Source of the DNA: Novosphingobium album (ex Liu et al. 2023)
GTDB lineage: Bacteria > Pseudomonadota > Alphaproteobacteria > Sphingomonadales > Sphingomonadaceae
Direction of reading: 5' to 3'
Assembly (NCBI RefSeq): GCF_029076845.1
Contig: NZ_JARESE010000020.1
Span: forward strand, 184,139 to 248,138
Length of the DNA stretch: 64,000 bases
Shown here: positions 41,531-50,215 of the stretch, in pieces
Layout: each line of letters opens with the position of its first letter
Numbering within the stretch: the first letter of the stretch is position 1
Position numbers and translations under genes: made by a program
The notes under the pieces: model-generated
The model's database searches: none
Told to the model about the DNA's origin: nothing
What the model saw: the letters and a program-made list of their open reading frames with translations, nothing else

Positions 41531-42805
41531 ATGACTGCCCGGACCAAGATCGAGGAATCGCCCGAAGCGCTGGTCGAGCGCATTGCGCTGGCCGGCCGCG
41601 CGGCGCAGCGTGTGCTCGCGCTGATGAGTGACGCGCAAAAGGCCGAGGCGCTGCGCGCGGCGGCCGAAGCCTTGCGCCAGGACGAGCCGGCGATCCTCGC
41701 CGCCAACGCGCGCGATGTCGCCACGGCCGAAGCGAACGGGCTGAGCGCGGCGATGCTGGACCGGCTGCGGCTCGATCCGGCCCGCATGGCCGGGATCGCC
41801 GATGCGGTGGCGCAAGTGGCCGCGCTACCCGATCCGGTCGGGCAAGTGATCGACACCGCCGAGCGTCCCAACGGGCTCAGGCTGTCGCGCGTGCGCGTTC
41901 CCATCGGCCTGATCGGCATCATCTACGAAAGCCGGCCCAACGTCACCGCCGACGCGGCGGCGCTGTGCCTGCGTTCGGGCAACGCGGTGCTGCTGCGCGG
42001 CGGCAGCGAGGCGGTCCATTCCAACCGGGCGATCCATGCGGCGATGGTCCGGGGGCTGGTGGCGCACGGCGTTCCCGCCGAGGCGGCGCAGCTTGTCCCC
42101 ACGCAGGATCGCGCGGTGGTCGGCGCGATGCTGACGGCCGCCGGCCTGATCGACATGATCGTGCCGCGCGGCGGCAAGAGCCTGGTCGCCCGCGTGCAGG
42201 CCGATGCCCGGGTGCCGGTGCTCGCCCACCTTGACGGCATCTGCCACACTTACCTGCATTCCGCCGCCGATCCGGCCATGGCGCGCGCCATCGTGCGCAA
42301 TGCCAAGCTGCGCCGCACCGGCGTTTGCGGGGCGATGGAAACGCTGCTGATCGACACCAATTTCCCCGCCGCGACGGCAGTGGTGGGCGACCTGCTGGAT
42401 GCCGGCTGCGAGCTGCGCGGCGATGCCCGTGCGCGCGCGCTCGATCCGCGCGTGCTGCCGGCCAGCGCCAACGACTGGGACTGCGAATATCTCGACGCGA
42501 TCCTCTCGGTCGCGGTGGTGGACGGGCTCGATGCCGCGCTCGATCACATCGCGCGGCACAGCTCGCACCACACCGACGCGATCGTCACCGGGGATGCCGA
42601 AGTGGCCGATCGGTTCCTGAACGAAGTCGACAGCGCGATCGTCATGGTCAATGCCTCCAGCCAGTTCGCCGATGGCGGCGAGTTCGGGCTGGGCGCGGAG
42701 ATCGGCATCGCCACCGGGCGGCTGCATGCGCGCGGCCCGGTCGCGCTCGAAGGGTTGACCACCTACAAGTGGCTGGTGCGCGGGACGGGCCAGGTCCGGC
42801 CCTGA
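41531..42805 (+). CDS. proA: Gamma-glutamyl phosphate reductase
   Basis: Reduces glutamate-5-phosphate to the semialdehyde with NADPH in proline synthesis. The 424-residue protein shows [21 protein letters not shown] near 136 and the catalytic Cys in [13 protein letters not shown] near 265. The [20 protein letters not shown] segment follows near 392. The ATG at 41531 is chosen because the family N-terminus starts there. An orphan terminator-like hairpin lies 99 bases upstream. Confidence 0.95.
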   Translation: MTARTKIEESPEALVERIALAGRAAQRVLALMSDAQKAEALRAAAEALRQDEPAILAANARDVATAEANGLSAAMLDRLRLDPARMAGIADAVAQVAALPDPVGQVIDTAERPNGLRLSRVRVPIGLIGIIYESRPNVTADAAALCLRSGNAVLLRGGSEAVHSNRAIHAAMVRGLVAHGVPAEAAQLVPTQDRAVVGAMLTAAGLIDMIVPRGGKSLVARVQADARVPVLAHLDGICHTYLHSAADPAMARAIVRNAKLRRTGVCGAMETLLIDTNFPAATAVVGDLLDAGCELRGDARARALDPRVLPASANDWDCEYLDAILSVAVVDGLDAALDHIARHSSHHTDAIVTGDAEVADRFLNEVDSAIVMVNASSQFADGGEFGLGAEIGIATGRLHARGPVALEGLTTYKWLVRGTGQVRP

Positions 42806-42884
42806 AATCCACGCGCGGCGCGCGCGCCTGCTTGCGACGGCGCGCGCCCGCTCCCATCTCGGCGGCTCCTGAAGGGAGCTTGCC

Positions 42885-43925
42885 ATGAGATACAATCGCC
42901 TTGGCCGTACCGGCCTTTTTGTCTCCGAACTTTGCCTGGGCACGATGACGTTCGGCGGCGACGGCATGTGGACGGCCATGGGCCAGGTCGACCAGGCGGG
43001 CGCCAATGCCCTGGTCCGCCGCGCGCTTGATGCCGGGATCAATTTCATCGACACCGCCAATGTCTATTCGAACGGCTGGTCGGAACGCATCACCGGCCAG
43101 GCGCTGCGCGATCTCGACATTTCCCGCAGCGAGGTGGTGATCGCCACCAAGGCGCTGGGGCCGATGGGGCAGGGGGTGAACGATCGCGGCGCCTCGCGCT
43201 ATCACTTGCTCGCGCAGATCGACGCGAGTCTTGAGCGGCTGCAGCTCGACCATGTCGATCTCTACCAGATCCACGGCTGGGACGCGGCGACTCCGCTGGA
43301 AGAGACGCTGCGCGCGCTGGACGATATCGTCCGCTCGGGCCGGGCGCGCTATATCGGCGTGTCGAACTGGGCGGCGTGGCAGATCGTCAAGGCGCTGGGG
43401 ATTGCCGAGAACCGGGGCTGGGAACGGTTCGCCTCGCTCCAGGCCTATTATTCGGTGGCCGGGCGCGATCTGGAACGCGATATCGTGCCGATGTTGGGCA
43501 GCGAAGGGTTGGGCCTGATGGTCTGGAGCCCGTTGGCCGGCGGCTTCCTTTCGGGCAAGTACACGCGCGAGAGCGAAGGTGAGGGGCGGCGCGCCAGCTT
43601 CGATTTCCCGCCGATCGACAAGGAACGCGGTTACGACGTGATCGCCATCATGCGCGAGATCGCCGGGCGGCACGGCGCGACGGTGCCGCAAGTCGCGCTT
43701 GCCTGGCTGCTGGCCAGGCCGGCGGTGTCGAGCGTGATCCTGGGGGCCAAGCGGATCGACCAGCTTGAGGACAATCTGGGCGCGGCGGACCTGGTGCTGT
43801 CTCCCGAGGAGCTCGCGCGGCTCGATGGCGGCGCGCCGCTGGTGCCAGAATATCCCGGCTGGATGATCGAGCGGCAGAGCGAATATCGCAGCGGCGCCAT
43901 GGCGGGCGAGGCGCCGCGCCGTTGA
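42885..43925 (+). CDS. Aldo/keto reductase
   Basis: NADPH-dependent oxidoreductase of the aldo/keto reductase superfamily (YakC/Kv-beta-like branch), 346 residues, TIM-barrel fold. The catalytic tetrad appears as Asp and Tyr in FIDTANVYSNG (near 50-55), Lys in VIATKALG (near 86) and His in YQIHGWD (near 128). The C-terminal coenzyme binding segment SSVILGAKRIDQLEDNL is near 279. It lies between proA and nadD, an unusual insertion in an otherwise conserved order. Its stop overlaps the nadD start. Confidence 0.9.
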   Translation: MRYNRLGRTGLFVSELCLGTMTFGGDGMWTAMGQVDQAGANALVRRALDAGINFIDTANVYSNGWSERITGQALRDLDISRSEVVIATKALGPMGQGVNDRGASRYHLLAQIDASLERLQLDHVDLYQIHGWDAATPLEETLRALDDIVRSGRARYIGVSNWAAWQIVKALGIAENRGWERFASLQAYYSVAGRDLERDIVPMLGSEGLGLMVWSPLAGGFLSGKYTRESEGEGRRASFDFPPIDKERGYDVIAIMREIAGRHGATVPQVALAWLLARPAVSSVILGAKRIDQLEDNLGAADLVLSPEELARLDGGAPLVPEYPGWMIERQSEYRSGAMAGEAPRR

Positions 43926-44578
43926 ATCCGGGCAGGAATCGCCGCACCGGGCTTTTGGGGGGCAGCTTCAATCCCGCCCATGGCGCGCACCGGCGCGTAT
44001 CGCTGTTCGCGCGCGACGCGCTGGCGCTGGACGAGGTCTGGTGGCTGGTCTCGCCCGGCAACCCGCTCAAGCCGCGGGCCGGCATGGCGCCGCTCGCCGC
44101 GCGCTTCGCTTCGGCGCGGCGGCAGGCCCGGCGCGCGCCGATCCGCGTCACCGCGATCGAGCGCGAATTCGGCACGCGCTATACCGTCGATACGCTGCGC
44201 AAGCTGCGCCGCCGCTGGCCGAAACGGCAGTTTATCTGGCTTATGGGCAGCGACAATCTGGCGCAGTTCCACCAGTGGAAACACTGGCGCGCGATCGCCC
44301 GACTCATGCCGATTGCGGTCGTGGCCCGGCCGGGCTATGATGAAGCGGCTATCGCGAGCCCCGCGATGGCCTGGCTCGGGAAATACCGGACACCCGCCGC
44401 CAGTCTCGCAAACCGGGGAAGATGGAGCGCTCCGGCGCTGGTGATCTTGCGTTTCGATCCCGATTCGCGTTCGGCCACGGCGATCCGCCGGGCCTATCCC
44501 GACTGGGCCGAGAAGGTCTCGAAAGGGGCCTTGCGCGACGGTGTATCCCATCGCCTCATTCCCGGACGCACCGCGTGA
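43922..44578 (+). CDS. nadD: Nicotinate-nucleotide adenylyltransferase
   Basis: Forms nicotinic acid adenine dinucleotide in NAD synthesis. The 218 residues start with LLGGSFNPAHGAHRR (about 11-25). The usual [H/T]xGH nucleotide-binding motif reads HGAH here, with Ala in place of the Gly. Later features are LMGSDNLAQFHQWKHW (near 105) and ATAIRRA (near 191), in the family style. It starts with TTG inside the aldo/keto reductase stop (TTGA), so it is translationally coupled. Placement before rsfS and rlmH is classic. Confidence 0.88.
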   Translation: MNPGRNRRTGLLGGSFNPAHGAHRRVSLFARDALALDEVWWLVSPGNPLKPRAGMAPLAARFASARRQARRAPIRVTAIEREFGTRYTVDTLRKLRRRWPKRQFIWLMGSDNLAQFHQWKHWRAIARLMPIAVVARPGYDEAAIASPAMAWLGKYRTPAASLANRGRWSAPALVILRFDPDSRSATAIRRAYPDWAEKVSKGALRDGVSHRLIPGRTA

Positions 44579-44691
44579 GCGGGCCGGTCGCACCCATCTG
44601 GCGCGGCCCTTACCCCGAAATGACGGTTGATCGCGGCAGGACGGTGTTCGTCCCGCCGCCTCGTTCCATCAGAGGAGCAGACCTGAACTAG

Positions 44692-45093
44692 ATGACACAG
44701 GCGCAAATACAGCTGGCCCAAGCCAGCGCCGCCGCCATACCCATGGCCGCAGAGGATGAGCCGCAATTGGCCCTGGTCCTGCAATCGCTTGACGATGATC
44801 AGGCACAGGATGTCGTGACGATCCCGCTGGAGGGCAAATCCAGCATTGCCGATCACATGGTGATCGCCTCCGGCCGTTCCAGCCGGCAGGTCGCCGCGAT
44901 CGCGCAGAAGCTGGCCGAACGGCTCAAGCAGGCCGGCTTCGGCAATCCGCGTATCGAAGGGCTGCCCGTCGCCGACTGGGTGCTGGTCGATGCCGGGGGA
45001 ATCATTGTCCACCTGTTCCGCCCGGAAGTGCGCAGCTTCTACAATCTGGAGCGGATGTGGGGCTTTGGCGACGGAGCCGTCGGCGCGGCCTGA
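44692..45093 (+). CDS. rsfS: Ribosomal silencing factor RsfS
   Basis: Binds ribosomal protein L14 and blocks subunit joining in starvation. The 133 residues carry DIPLEGKSSIADHMVIASG-like core text: VTIPLEGKSSIADHMVIASG near 38-57, GNPRIEGLPVADWVLVDAGG near 84, and VHLFRPEVRSFYNLERMWG near 105. Start at ATG 44692 with an AGAGGAG ribosome site. It follows nadD and precedes rlmH, the conserved order. Confidence 0.95.
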   Translation: MTQAQIQLAQASAAAIPMAAEDEPQLALVLQSLDDDQAQDVVTIPLEGKSSIADHMVIASGRSSRQVAAIAQKLAERLKQAGFGNPRIEGLPVADWVLVDAGGIIVHLFRPEVRSFYNLERMWGFGDGAVGAA

Positions 45094-45181
45094 GCCCGTC
45101 CGGCGATCCGCCGTCCCGGCCCGGCGCGGGCCGGACCGCACATGAAACGCGGGCGTGGGACAGGGAGGCCGCGCGAAGGCC

Positions 45182-45604
45182 ATGCTTTTGCATATCATCG
45201 CGCGCGGCAAGATCGCCCGCTCGCCCGAGGAACAGTTGCTGGAACGCTATGCCCGGCGCATTGTCTGGCCGTTCCGCCATACCGAACTGCCCGAGACGGG
45301 CGGCCGCATTCCCCCGCCGCAAACCCCGTGCCGCACCGTCCTGCTCGATGAGCGGGGCAAGGCCATGCCTTCGGAGGATTTCGCCGCGCTGCTTGGCCGC
45401 TGGCGTGACGAGGGCATTCGCGAAACCCGCTTCCTGATCGGCGCGGCCGATGGCCACGAAGAGCCCGCGCGCCGGAGCGCCGACCTGCTGCTCGGCTTCG
45501 GCGCCATGACCTGGCCGCATCTCCTGGCCCGCGCCATGCTGGCCGAACAGCTCTGGCGCGCCACCAGCATCCTGGCCGGGCACCCCTATCACCGCTCGGG
45601 CTGA
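45182..45604 (+). CDS. rlmH: 23S rRNA (pseudouridine-1915-N3) methyltransferase RlmH
   Basis: SPOUT-class methyltransferase acting on pseudouridine 1915 of 23S rRNA. The 140 residues end with the trefoil-knot signature MTWPHLLARAMLAEQLWRAT (near 111) and the tail HPYHRSG. Residues before the knot hold LIGAADGHEE near 89. The ATG at 45182 is chosen because LLHIIARGK begins the family fold. Confidence 0.95.
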   Translation: MLLHIIARGKIARSPEEQLLERYARRIVWPFRHTELPETGGRIPPPQTPCRTVLLDERGKAMPSEDFAALLGRWRDEGIRETRFLIGAADGHEEPARRSADLLLGFGAMTWPHLLARAMLAEQLWRATSILAGHPYHRSG

Positions 45605-45670
45605 GCCGTTTCGGCACGAAGCGGCCGCGCCCTGTTCAGTTTTCGTCCCGGTGCGGCTAGGGCAGGCGGC

Positions 45671-46882
45671 ATGACGTCACGCCGAGCCCGCTGTCTCGTC
45701 CTGCTTGCCGCGCTGTGCGGCGGGGCGGCCGCGTTCGGCCAAGGCGTGACGGGCGGCGATGTCGCGCGGACGCGGAGCGAGATGGCCGAGGCGCTGCGCG
45801 AAGGCGCGGCGGCGCGCGGCCGGGCCGAGCGGCTGGAAGCCGAGGCGCGCGCCGTGACCGAGCAGGCCGACAGGACCGCGCGCGAGGCCGCCGCGATCGC
45901 CGCGCGCATCCAGGAGACCGAGGCGGAGATCGCCGGGCAGGAAGCCCGCGCGCGCCTGCTGGCGAGCGAGCGCCGCAAGCTGCGCGCGCGGCTGGCCGAA
46001 CGCCAGCGGCCCCTGGTGCAGCTTACCGGCGCGCTCCAGCGCCTGTCGCGCCGACCGCCGGTGCTCGCGCTGTTGCGGCCCGGATCGGTGCGTGACACCA
46101 TGTATATGCGCGCGTTGCTCGAAACCATGCTGCCCGAGGTGGAGCGGCGCACCGCCTCGCTACGCTCCGAGATCGAGCGGGGTCGCGCGCTGGAGAACCG
46201 TGCGCTGGCGGCGGCGCGCGATCTCAAGGCCAGCGAGCGCCAGCTTGGCCAGCGGCGGCAGGAACTGGCCGCGATCGAGACGCGCCAGCGCCTTGCCAGC
46301 CGCGCGGTCAGCGGCGTCGCCAGCCGCGAAGCCGAACGCGCGCTGGCACTGGCCGAACGTGCGAGCGACCTGGGCGATCTGGTGGAGGAAGTGGGCCGGC
46401 AAGGCGAGCTGCGCGCCGCGCTTGCGAGCCTGCCGGGGCCGATCATGCGGCCGCCACGCCCGGAGGAATCGCGCGTGGTCGAAGCCTCGGGCCTCACCGC
46501 GTCGCCGACCGGCCTGCCGGCCTATATGCTGCCCGTCACCGGCCGGGTGGTGACGGGCTTCGGCGAAAGCGGGCCGGGCCGCGCGCCTTCGCGCGGGCTG
46601 TCGCTGGCACCGCGCGCGAACGCGCAGGCGGTGGCGCCCGCGCCGGGCCGGGTCGCGTTCGCCGGGCCCTATCGCGGCTATGGCCAGATCGTCATCATCG
46701 AGCATGACGGGGGCTGGACCTCGCTCGTCACCGGGCTGGCCCGGCTTGACGTCGCGGTCGGCCAGATGCTCGTCGCCGGATCGCCGCTGGGCGTGGCCGG
46801 GCCGGGCGATCCGGTGATCGGCGTCGAGCTGCGCCGCGAAGGCGCGCCGGTCAATCCGCTGCAATACGTCCGCGCGTTGTAG
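45671..46882 (+). CDS. Murein hydrolase activator EnvC-like (degenerate M23)
   Basis: A 403-residue periplasmic protein with a signal peptide (about 1-25), long coiled-coil segments (about 25-250) and a C-terminal LytM domain. The catalytic zinc ligands are missing: SRGLSL replaces the usual HxGID motif near 309 and GVELRREG replaces HLHFE near 386. It is therefore likely an activator of amidases rather than a peptidase, as known for EnvC. It lies between rlmH and ctpA, with palindromic element copy 2 in the gap after it. Confidence 0.9.
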   Translation: MTSRRARCLVLLAALCGGAAAFGQGVTGGDVARTRSEMAEALREGAAARGRAERLEAEARAVTEQADRTAREAAAIAARIQETEAEIAGQEARARLLASERRKLRARLAERQRPLVQLTGALQRLSRRPPVLALLRPGSVRDTMYMRALLETMLPEVERRTASLRSEIERGRALENRALAAARDLKASERQLGQRRQELAAIETRQRLASRAVSGVASREAERALALAERASDLGDLVEEVGRQGELRAALASLPGPIMRPPRPEESRVVEASGLTASPTGLPAYMLPVTGRVVTGFGESGPGRAPSRGLSLAPRANAQAVAPAPGRVAFAGPYRGYGQIVIIEHDGGWTSLVTGLARLDVAVGQMLVAGSPLGVAGPGDPVIGVELRREGAPVNPLQYVRAL

Positions 46883-46884
46883 GG

Positions 46885-47054
46885 GAGTTTGTCGTGGCGG
46901 CACCAGCCCCCGCCCCCACCCGACCTCCCATGACAGTATACTTCCGTGGGAGGCCGGCCCCTCGGCGAAAATGTCCCCCGGACATTTTCGTCACCCTCGG
47001 ACGGGCGTGGGCTGGTGCCGCCTTGCGCCGAAAGACGCATTTCCCAACAAACTC
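46885..47054. repeat. Palindromic cloverleaf-like element, copy 2 (interrupted)
   Basis: A 170-bp relative of the element at 23520-23670, in the same orientation. Short outer inverted repeats (GAGTTTGT at 46885-46892, ACAAACTC at 47047-47054) replace the 18-bp ends. The central arms and GTATAC loop are shared. The left small hairpin is missing, and the right central arm is interrupted at 46958-47002. It fills most of the 257-bp gap between the envC-like and ctpA genes. Confidence 0.85.
46959..47000. repeat. Nested hairpin insertion with 7-bp direct repeats
   Basis: An 11-bp perfect inverted repeat (46966-46976 and 46980-46990) with loop CCC is flanked by direct repeats CCCTCGG at 46959-46965 and 46994-47000. 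It interrupts the right arm of copy 2; the corresponding stretch of copy 1 is uninterrupted. Confidence 0.75.
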
Positions 47055-47139
47055 CAGCTATTCGCCCGGAAACAGCCATCTGGCGTTCAGCGGCGATGGC
47101 CGATAGAAGAGGCGTAAATGGCAAAGGCATGAACGCCCG

Positions 47140-48474
47140 ATGAAATTCCTTCCCCTGCTGCGCGCCACGCTGCTTGTCAGCGCCGTCGCCCTGCTTCCCG
47201 CCACGACCGCCGGGCTGGCCGCCGTCGATGGCCGATCGAGCGCCGAGTTCGGCAAGCTGCTGGCGATCTACCAGCTCGTGAAGGACAATTACGTCGACGA
47301 CGTGGACGACGACAAGCTGTTCAAGGGCGCGATCGACGGCATGTTGGCCAGCCTGGACCCGCATTCGACCTATCTCGAAGGCTCCTCGTTGCAGCGGCTC
47401 GAAACCATGATCGACGGCAACTACACCGGGCTGGGCCTGTCGGTGGTGATGGATGACGGCGCGGTCAAGGTCGTCTCGCCGTTCAAGGGCAGCCCAGCCG
47501 AGAAGGCGGGGCTCAAGGCCGGCGACTATATCACCCACCTGGACGGCGTGCTCTATTACGAGCGCGATCTGGACGAAGCGGTTTCGAAGATGCGCGGCCC
47601 GCCGGGCACCTCGATCCGGCTGACGATCTATCGCCCCGGCCGCGACGAGCCGTTCGACGTGACCGTGGCGCGCGGCGTGATCGAGCTGGAGCCGGTGACG
47701 TCCGAGCTGAAGGGCAATATCGGCGTCATCAGCATCAACGAGTTCTCCCGTGACGTGGGCAAGGACGTCAACAGCGCGGTCTCGTCGCTGCGCCAGCAGG
47801 CGGGCGGCAAGCTGGCCGGGCTGGTGCTCGACCTCCGCTCCAATCCGGGCGGCTCGCTGGACGAGGCGGTGGCGCTGTCCGACCTGTTCCTGGAGAAAGG
47901 CGACATCGTGTCGCAGCGCGGCCGGCTGGCGGCCGACAACATGTATTACCGCGCGCATAGCGGCGACGTCGCCAAGGGGCTGCCGATCGTCGTGCTGATC
48001 GACGCTGGCAGCGCTTCGGCCTCGGAAATCGTCGCCGGCGCGCTGCAGGACCAGAAGCGCGCGGTCATCATGGGTGAGCGCAGCTTCGGCAAGGGCAGCG
48101 TGCAGTCGCTGATCGGGCTCGATCGCACCAGCGCGGTCAAGCTGACGACGGCGCGCTACTACACCCCTTCGGGCCACTCGGTGCAGGAAGGCGGGATCGA
48201 GCCGGATATCAAGGTGCCGCAGCTGTCCGATCCCGACGCGCGCACCCGGGCGGAACGCGCGATCCGCGAATCCGACTTGCGCGGCCACCTGATCAACGAG
48301 GTCTCGCTCGACGACAAGCAGCTCGAAGCCGACAAGCAGGACGATCCGCGCTTCGCCATGTCGGTCGAGGAACTGAAGAAGCAGGGCATCGAGGACTTCC
48401 AGCTTCACTACGCGGTGCAGACGCTGCAACGCACCGCCGCGGTGCCGGCGCTCGCCGCCACCGGCAAGCGCTGA
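47140..48474 (+). CDS. S41-family carboxyl-terminal processing peptidase CtpA
   Basis: Periplasmic serine protease, 444 residues. The signal peptide covers about 1-28. A PDZ domain is at about 85-165, followed by the protease core. The catalytic Ser lies in GSASASEIVAGALQD (near 289-303) and the Lys in RSFGKGSVQSL (near 314). The C-terminal helix ends soon after. It is downstream of the envC-like gene, a pairing that fits cell-wall enzyme control. ATG at 47140. The substrate is not shown. Confidence 0.92.
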   Translation: MKFLPLLRATLLVSAVALLPATTAGLAAVDGRSSAEFGKLLAIYQLVKDNYVDDVDDDKLFKGAIDGMLASLDPHSTYLEGSSLQRLETMIDGNYTGLGLSVVMDDGAVKVVSPFKGSPAEKAGLKAGDYITHLDGVLYYERDLDEAVSKMRGPPGTSIRLTIYRPGRDEPFDVTVARGVIELEPVTSELKGNIGVISINEFSRDVGKDVNSAVSSLRQQAGGKLAGLVLDLRSNPGGSLDEAVALSDLFLEKGDIVSQRGRLAADNMYYRAHSGDVAKGLPIVVLIDAGSASASEIVAGALQDQKRAVIMGERSFGKGSVQSLIGLDRTSAVKLTTARYYTPSGHSVQEGGIEPDIKVPQLSDPDARTRAERAIRESDLRGHLINEVSLDDKQLEADKQDDPRFAMSVEELKKQGIEDFQLHYAVQTLQRTAAVPALAATGKR

Positions 48475-48485
48475 AGGCCGCGCGC

Positions 48486-48968
48486 GTGGGTGATTTCGAA
48501 GCGGGACGGGCCGCGCGCCTGCTGGCGCTGGTGGTGCCGGCGGCGCTGCTGGCCGGGGCCTATACCAGCCAGTATGGCTTTGGCCTCTATCCTTGCGAGA
48601 TGTGCTGGTGGCAGCGTTATCCGCACTTCGCCGCCGTGGCGCTGGCGCTGATCGCCTTCCTGATTCCGCCGGGCCGCGTCTTCGTGGCGCTGGCCGGGGT
48701 GGCGATCGCGATCTCGGGCGCCATCGGTCTGTTCCACGCCGGCGTCGAATACGGCTGGTGGGAAGGCGTCACCGCCTGCACCGCCAATGCGCTGGATCAT
48801 GGCGGCGATCCGCTGCAGGCGATCATGGACGCGCCGGTGATCCGCTGCGATGTCGCGCCGTGGAGCCTGTTCGGCGTTTCGCTGGCGGGCTGGAACTTCC
48901 TCTTTTCGGGCGCGGGTGCGCTGGCGATCTTCCTGCTGCTGGCCAGGGGCCGGAAAGGCGCGGCATGA
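48486..48968 (+). CDS. Disulfide bond formation protein DsbB-like
   Basis: Four-helix inner-membrane protein passing electrons from DsbA to quinone, 160 residues. It has the CxxC pair in YPCEMCWWQRYP near 37-40 and the second pair, C97 in TACTAN and C119 in VIRCDV. Starts at GTG 48486, 11 bp after ctpA, and overlaps the coq7 start by 4 bases. Confidence 0.9.
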   Translation: MGDFEAGRAARLLALVVPAALLAGAYTSQYGFGLYPCEMCWWQRYPHFAAVALALIAFLIPPGRVFVALAGVAIAISGAIGLFHAGVEYGWWEGVTACTANALDHGGDPLQAIMDAPVIRCDVAPWSLFGVSLAGWNFLFSGAGALAIFLLLARGRKGAA

Positions 48969-49480
48969 CCGACCAGCCGAACGCGCGCATGGTGCGGGTC
49001 GATCAGGCCGGTGAATACGGCGCGACGCGCATCTACGCGGGCCAGATGGCGGTGATGGGCAGCCGCGCGCCGCATTCCGCGCTGGTCGCGGGCATGGCCG
49101 CGCAGGAAGCCGATCATCTCGATCGGTTCGACGCGATCATGGCGCGGCGCGGCGTGCGCCCTACCGCCTTGCAGCCCTTGTGGTCGGTCGCCGGCTATGC
49201 GCTGGGCGCGGCGACGGCGCTGATCGGGCCGGAAGCGGCGATGGCCTGCACCTCCGCGATCGAGACCGAGATCGACCTGCATTATACCCGGCAGCTTGAA
49301 GATCTGGGCGACGGCGATCCCGAGCTGTCCGAGGCGATCCGCGAATTCCGCGACGACGAGCGCGAGCATCGCGATACCGCGCTGGCCGCCGGGGCGGAGC
49401 GCGCGCCGGCCTATCCGCTGCTATCGGGCGCGATCAGGCTGGGCTGCCGCCTGGCCATCCGGCTTTCGGAACGGATCTGA
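48965..49480 (+). CDS. coq7: Demethoxyubiquinone hydroxylase Coq7
   Basis: Di-iron monooxygenase adding a hydroxyl to demethoxyubiquinone in ubiquinone synthesis. The 171 residues keep the ferritin-like ligand series: Glu in DQAGEYGATRIY, the Glu/His pair in QEADHLDRF, Glu in ETEIDLHY and Glu/His in DDEREHRDTA. The ATG at 48965 overlaps the dsbB-like stop. Single-domain length is normal for alphaproteobacteria. Confidence 0.95.
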   Translation: MTDQPNARMVRVDQAGEYGATRIYAGQMAVMGSRAPHSALVAGMAAQEADHLDRFDAIMARRGVRPTALQPLWSVAGYALGAATALIGPEAAMACTSAIETEIDLHYTRQLEDLGDGDPELSEAIREFRDDEREHRDTALAAGAERAPAYPLLSGAIRLGCRLAIRLSERI

Positions 49481-49584
49481 GCCATCGCGTCCGCGCGAAA
49501 CCAATCGGCAGCTTCAGCTATCATTCAAGCCTTCGCGCACCTATATGCCCGGCAAGCCCGGTTTCCAGCTCCAGGAGCATAACG

Positions 49585-50160
49585 ATGTCACGCACCCTCT
49601 CCGCCGCCATTGCCGCAGCCGCCTTCGGGCTTGCCGCCGGCCTTGCCACGCCGGCCGCCGCGCAGGGTGAGGGTGAGAAGGTCAACCAGGTGATCGTCTA
49701 TGGCGATGATCCCTGCCCGCAATCCGCCGCGGGCGAGATCACCGTCTGCGCGCGCAAGGCCGAATCGGAGCGCTATCGCATTCCCGAGGCGCTGCGCGGC
49801 AGCGAATCGCCCGACAACACCGCCTGGACCAATCGCGTCACCGCCTATGAGACGGTGGGCGCCTTCGGCACGCTGAGCTGTTCGCCGGTGGGCGCGGGCG
49901 GTTCGCTGGGCTGCACGCAGCGCCTGATCGACGCGGCCTATGCCGAAAAGAGCGGCGACAGCTCGATCCGCTTCAGCGAGCTGATCGCCAAGGAGCGCGA
50001 GAAGCGGCTTTCCACCATCGACGAACAGGCCGCCGAACAGCAGGCGCGCGTCGAAGCGGCGGAGAAAGCCTACATGGAGCGCCAGCAGAAGAAGGAAGCG
50101 GAAGAGGACGCCGCCTCGCCCGCGACCACGGCGCCGCTGCCCACGCCCAAGGGCAACTGA
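49585..50160 (+). CDS. Exported hypothetical protein
   Basis: A 191-residue protein with a clear signal peptide (residues 1-26, ending in AAAQ). It contains four cysteines (DPCPQSAAGEITVCARK and SCSPVGAGGSLGCTQR). A Glu/Ala/Gln-rich helical region at about 130-172 and a Pro/Thr tail close it. The motif CPQS...ITVCARK is common in sphingomonad exported proteins, whose function I do not know. Good ribosome site (AGGAG) before the ATG. Confidence 0.75.
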   Translation: MSRTLSAAIAAAAFGLAAGLATPAAAQGEGEKVNQVIVYGDDPCPQSAAGEITVCARKAESERYRIPEALRGSESPDNTAWTNRVTAYETVGAFGTLSCSPVGAGGSLGCTQRLIDAAYAEKSGDSSIRFSELIAKEREKRLSTIDEQAAEQQARVEAAEKAYMERQQKKEAEEDAASPATTAPLPTPKGN

Positions 50161-50178
50161 TTCTCTTACGCGGCTGGC

Positions 50179-50203
50179 GCGGCTGGACCATCGGGCCAGC
50201 CGC
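50179..50203. terminator. Bidirectional terminator-like hairpin
   Basis: GCGGCTGG (50179-50186) pairs with CCAGCCGC (50196-50203) between the convergent exported-protein gene and the response-regulator gene. No strong T-tract on either side. Confidence 0.4.
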
Positions 50204-50215
50204 GAAGACCCTGCC

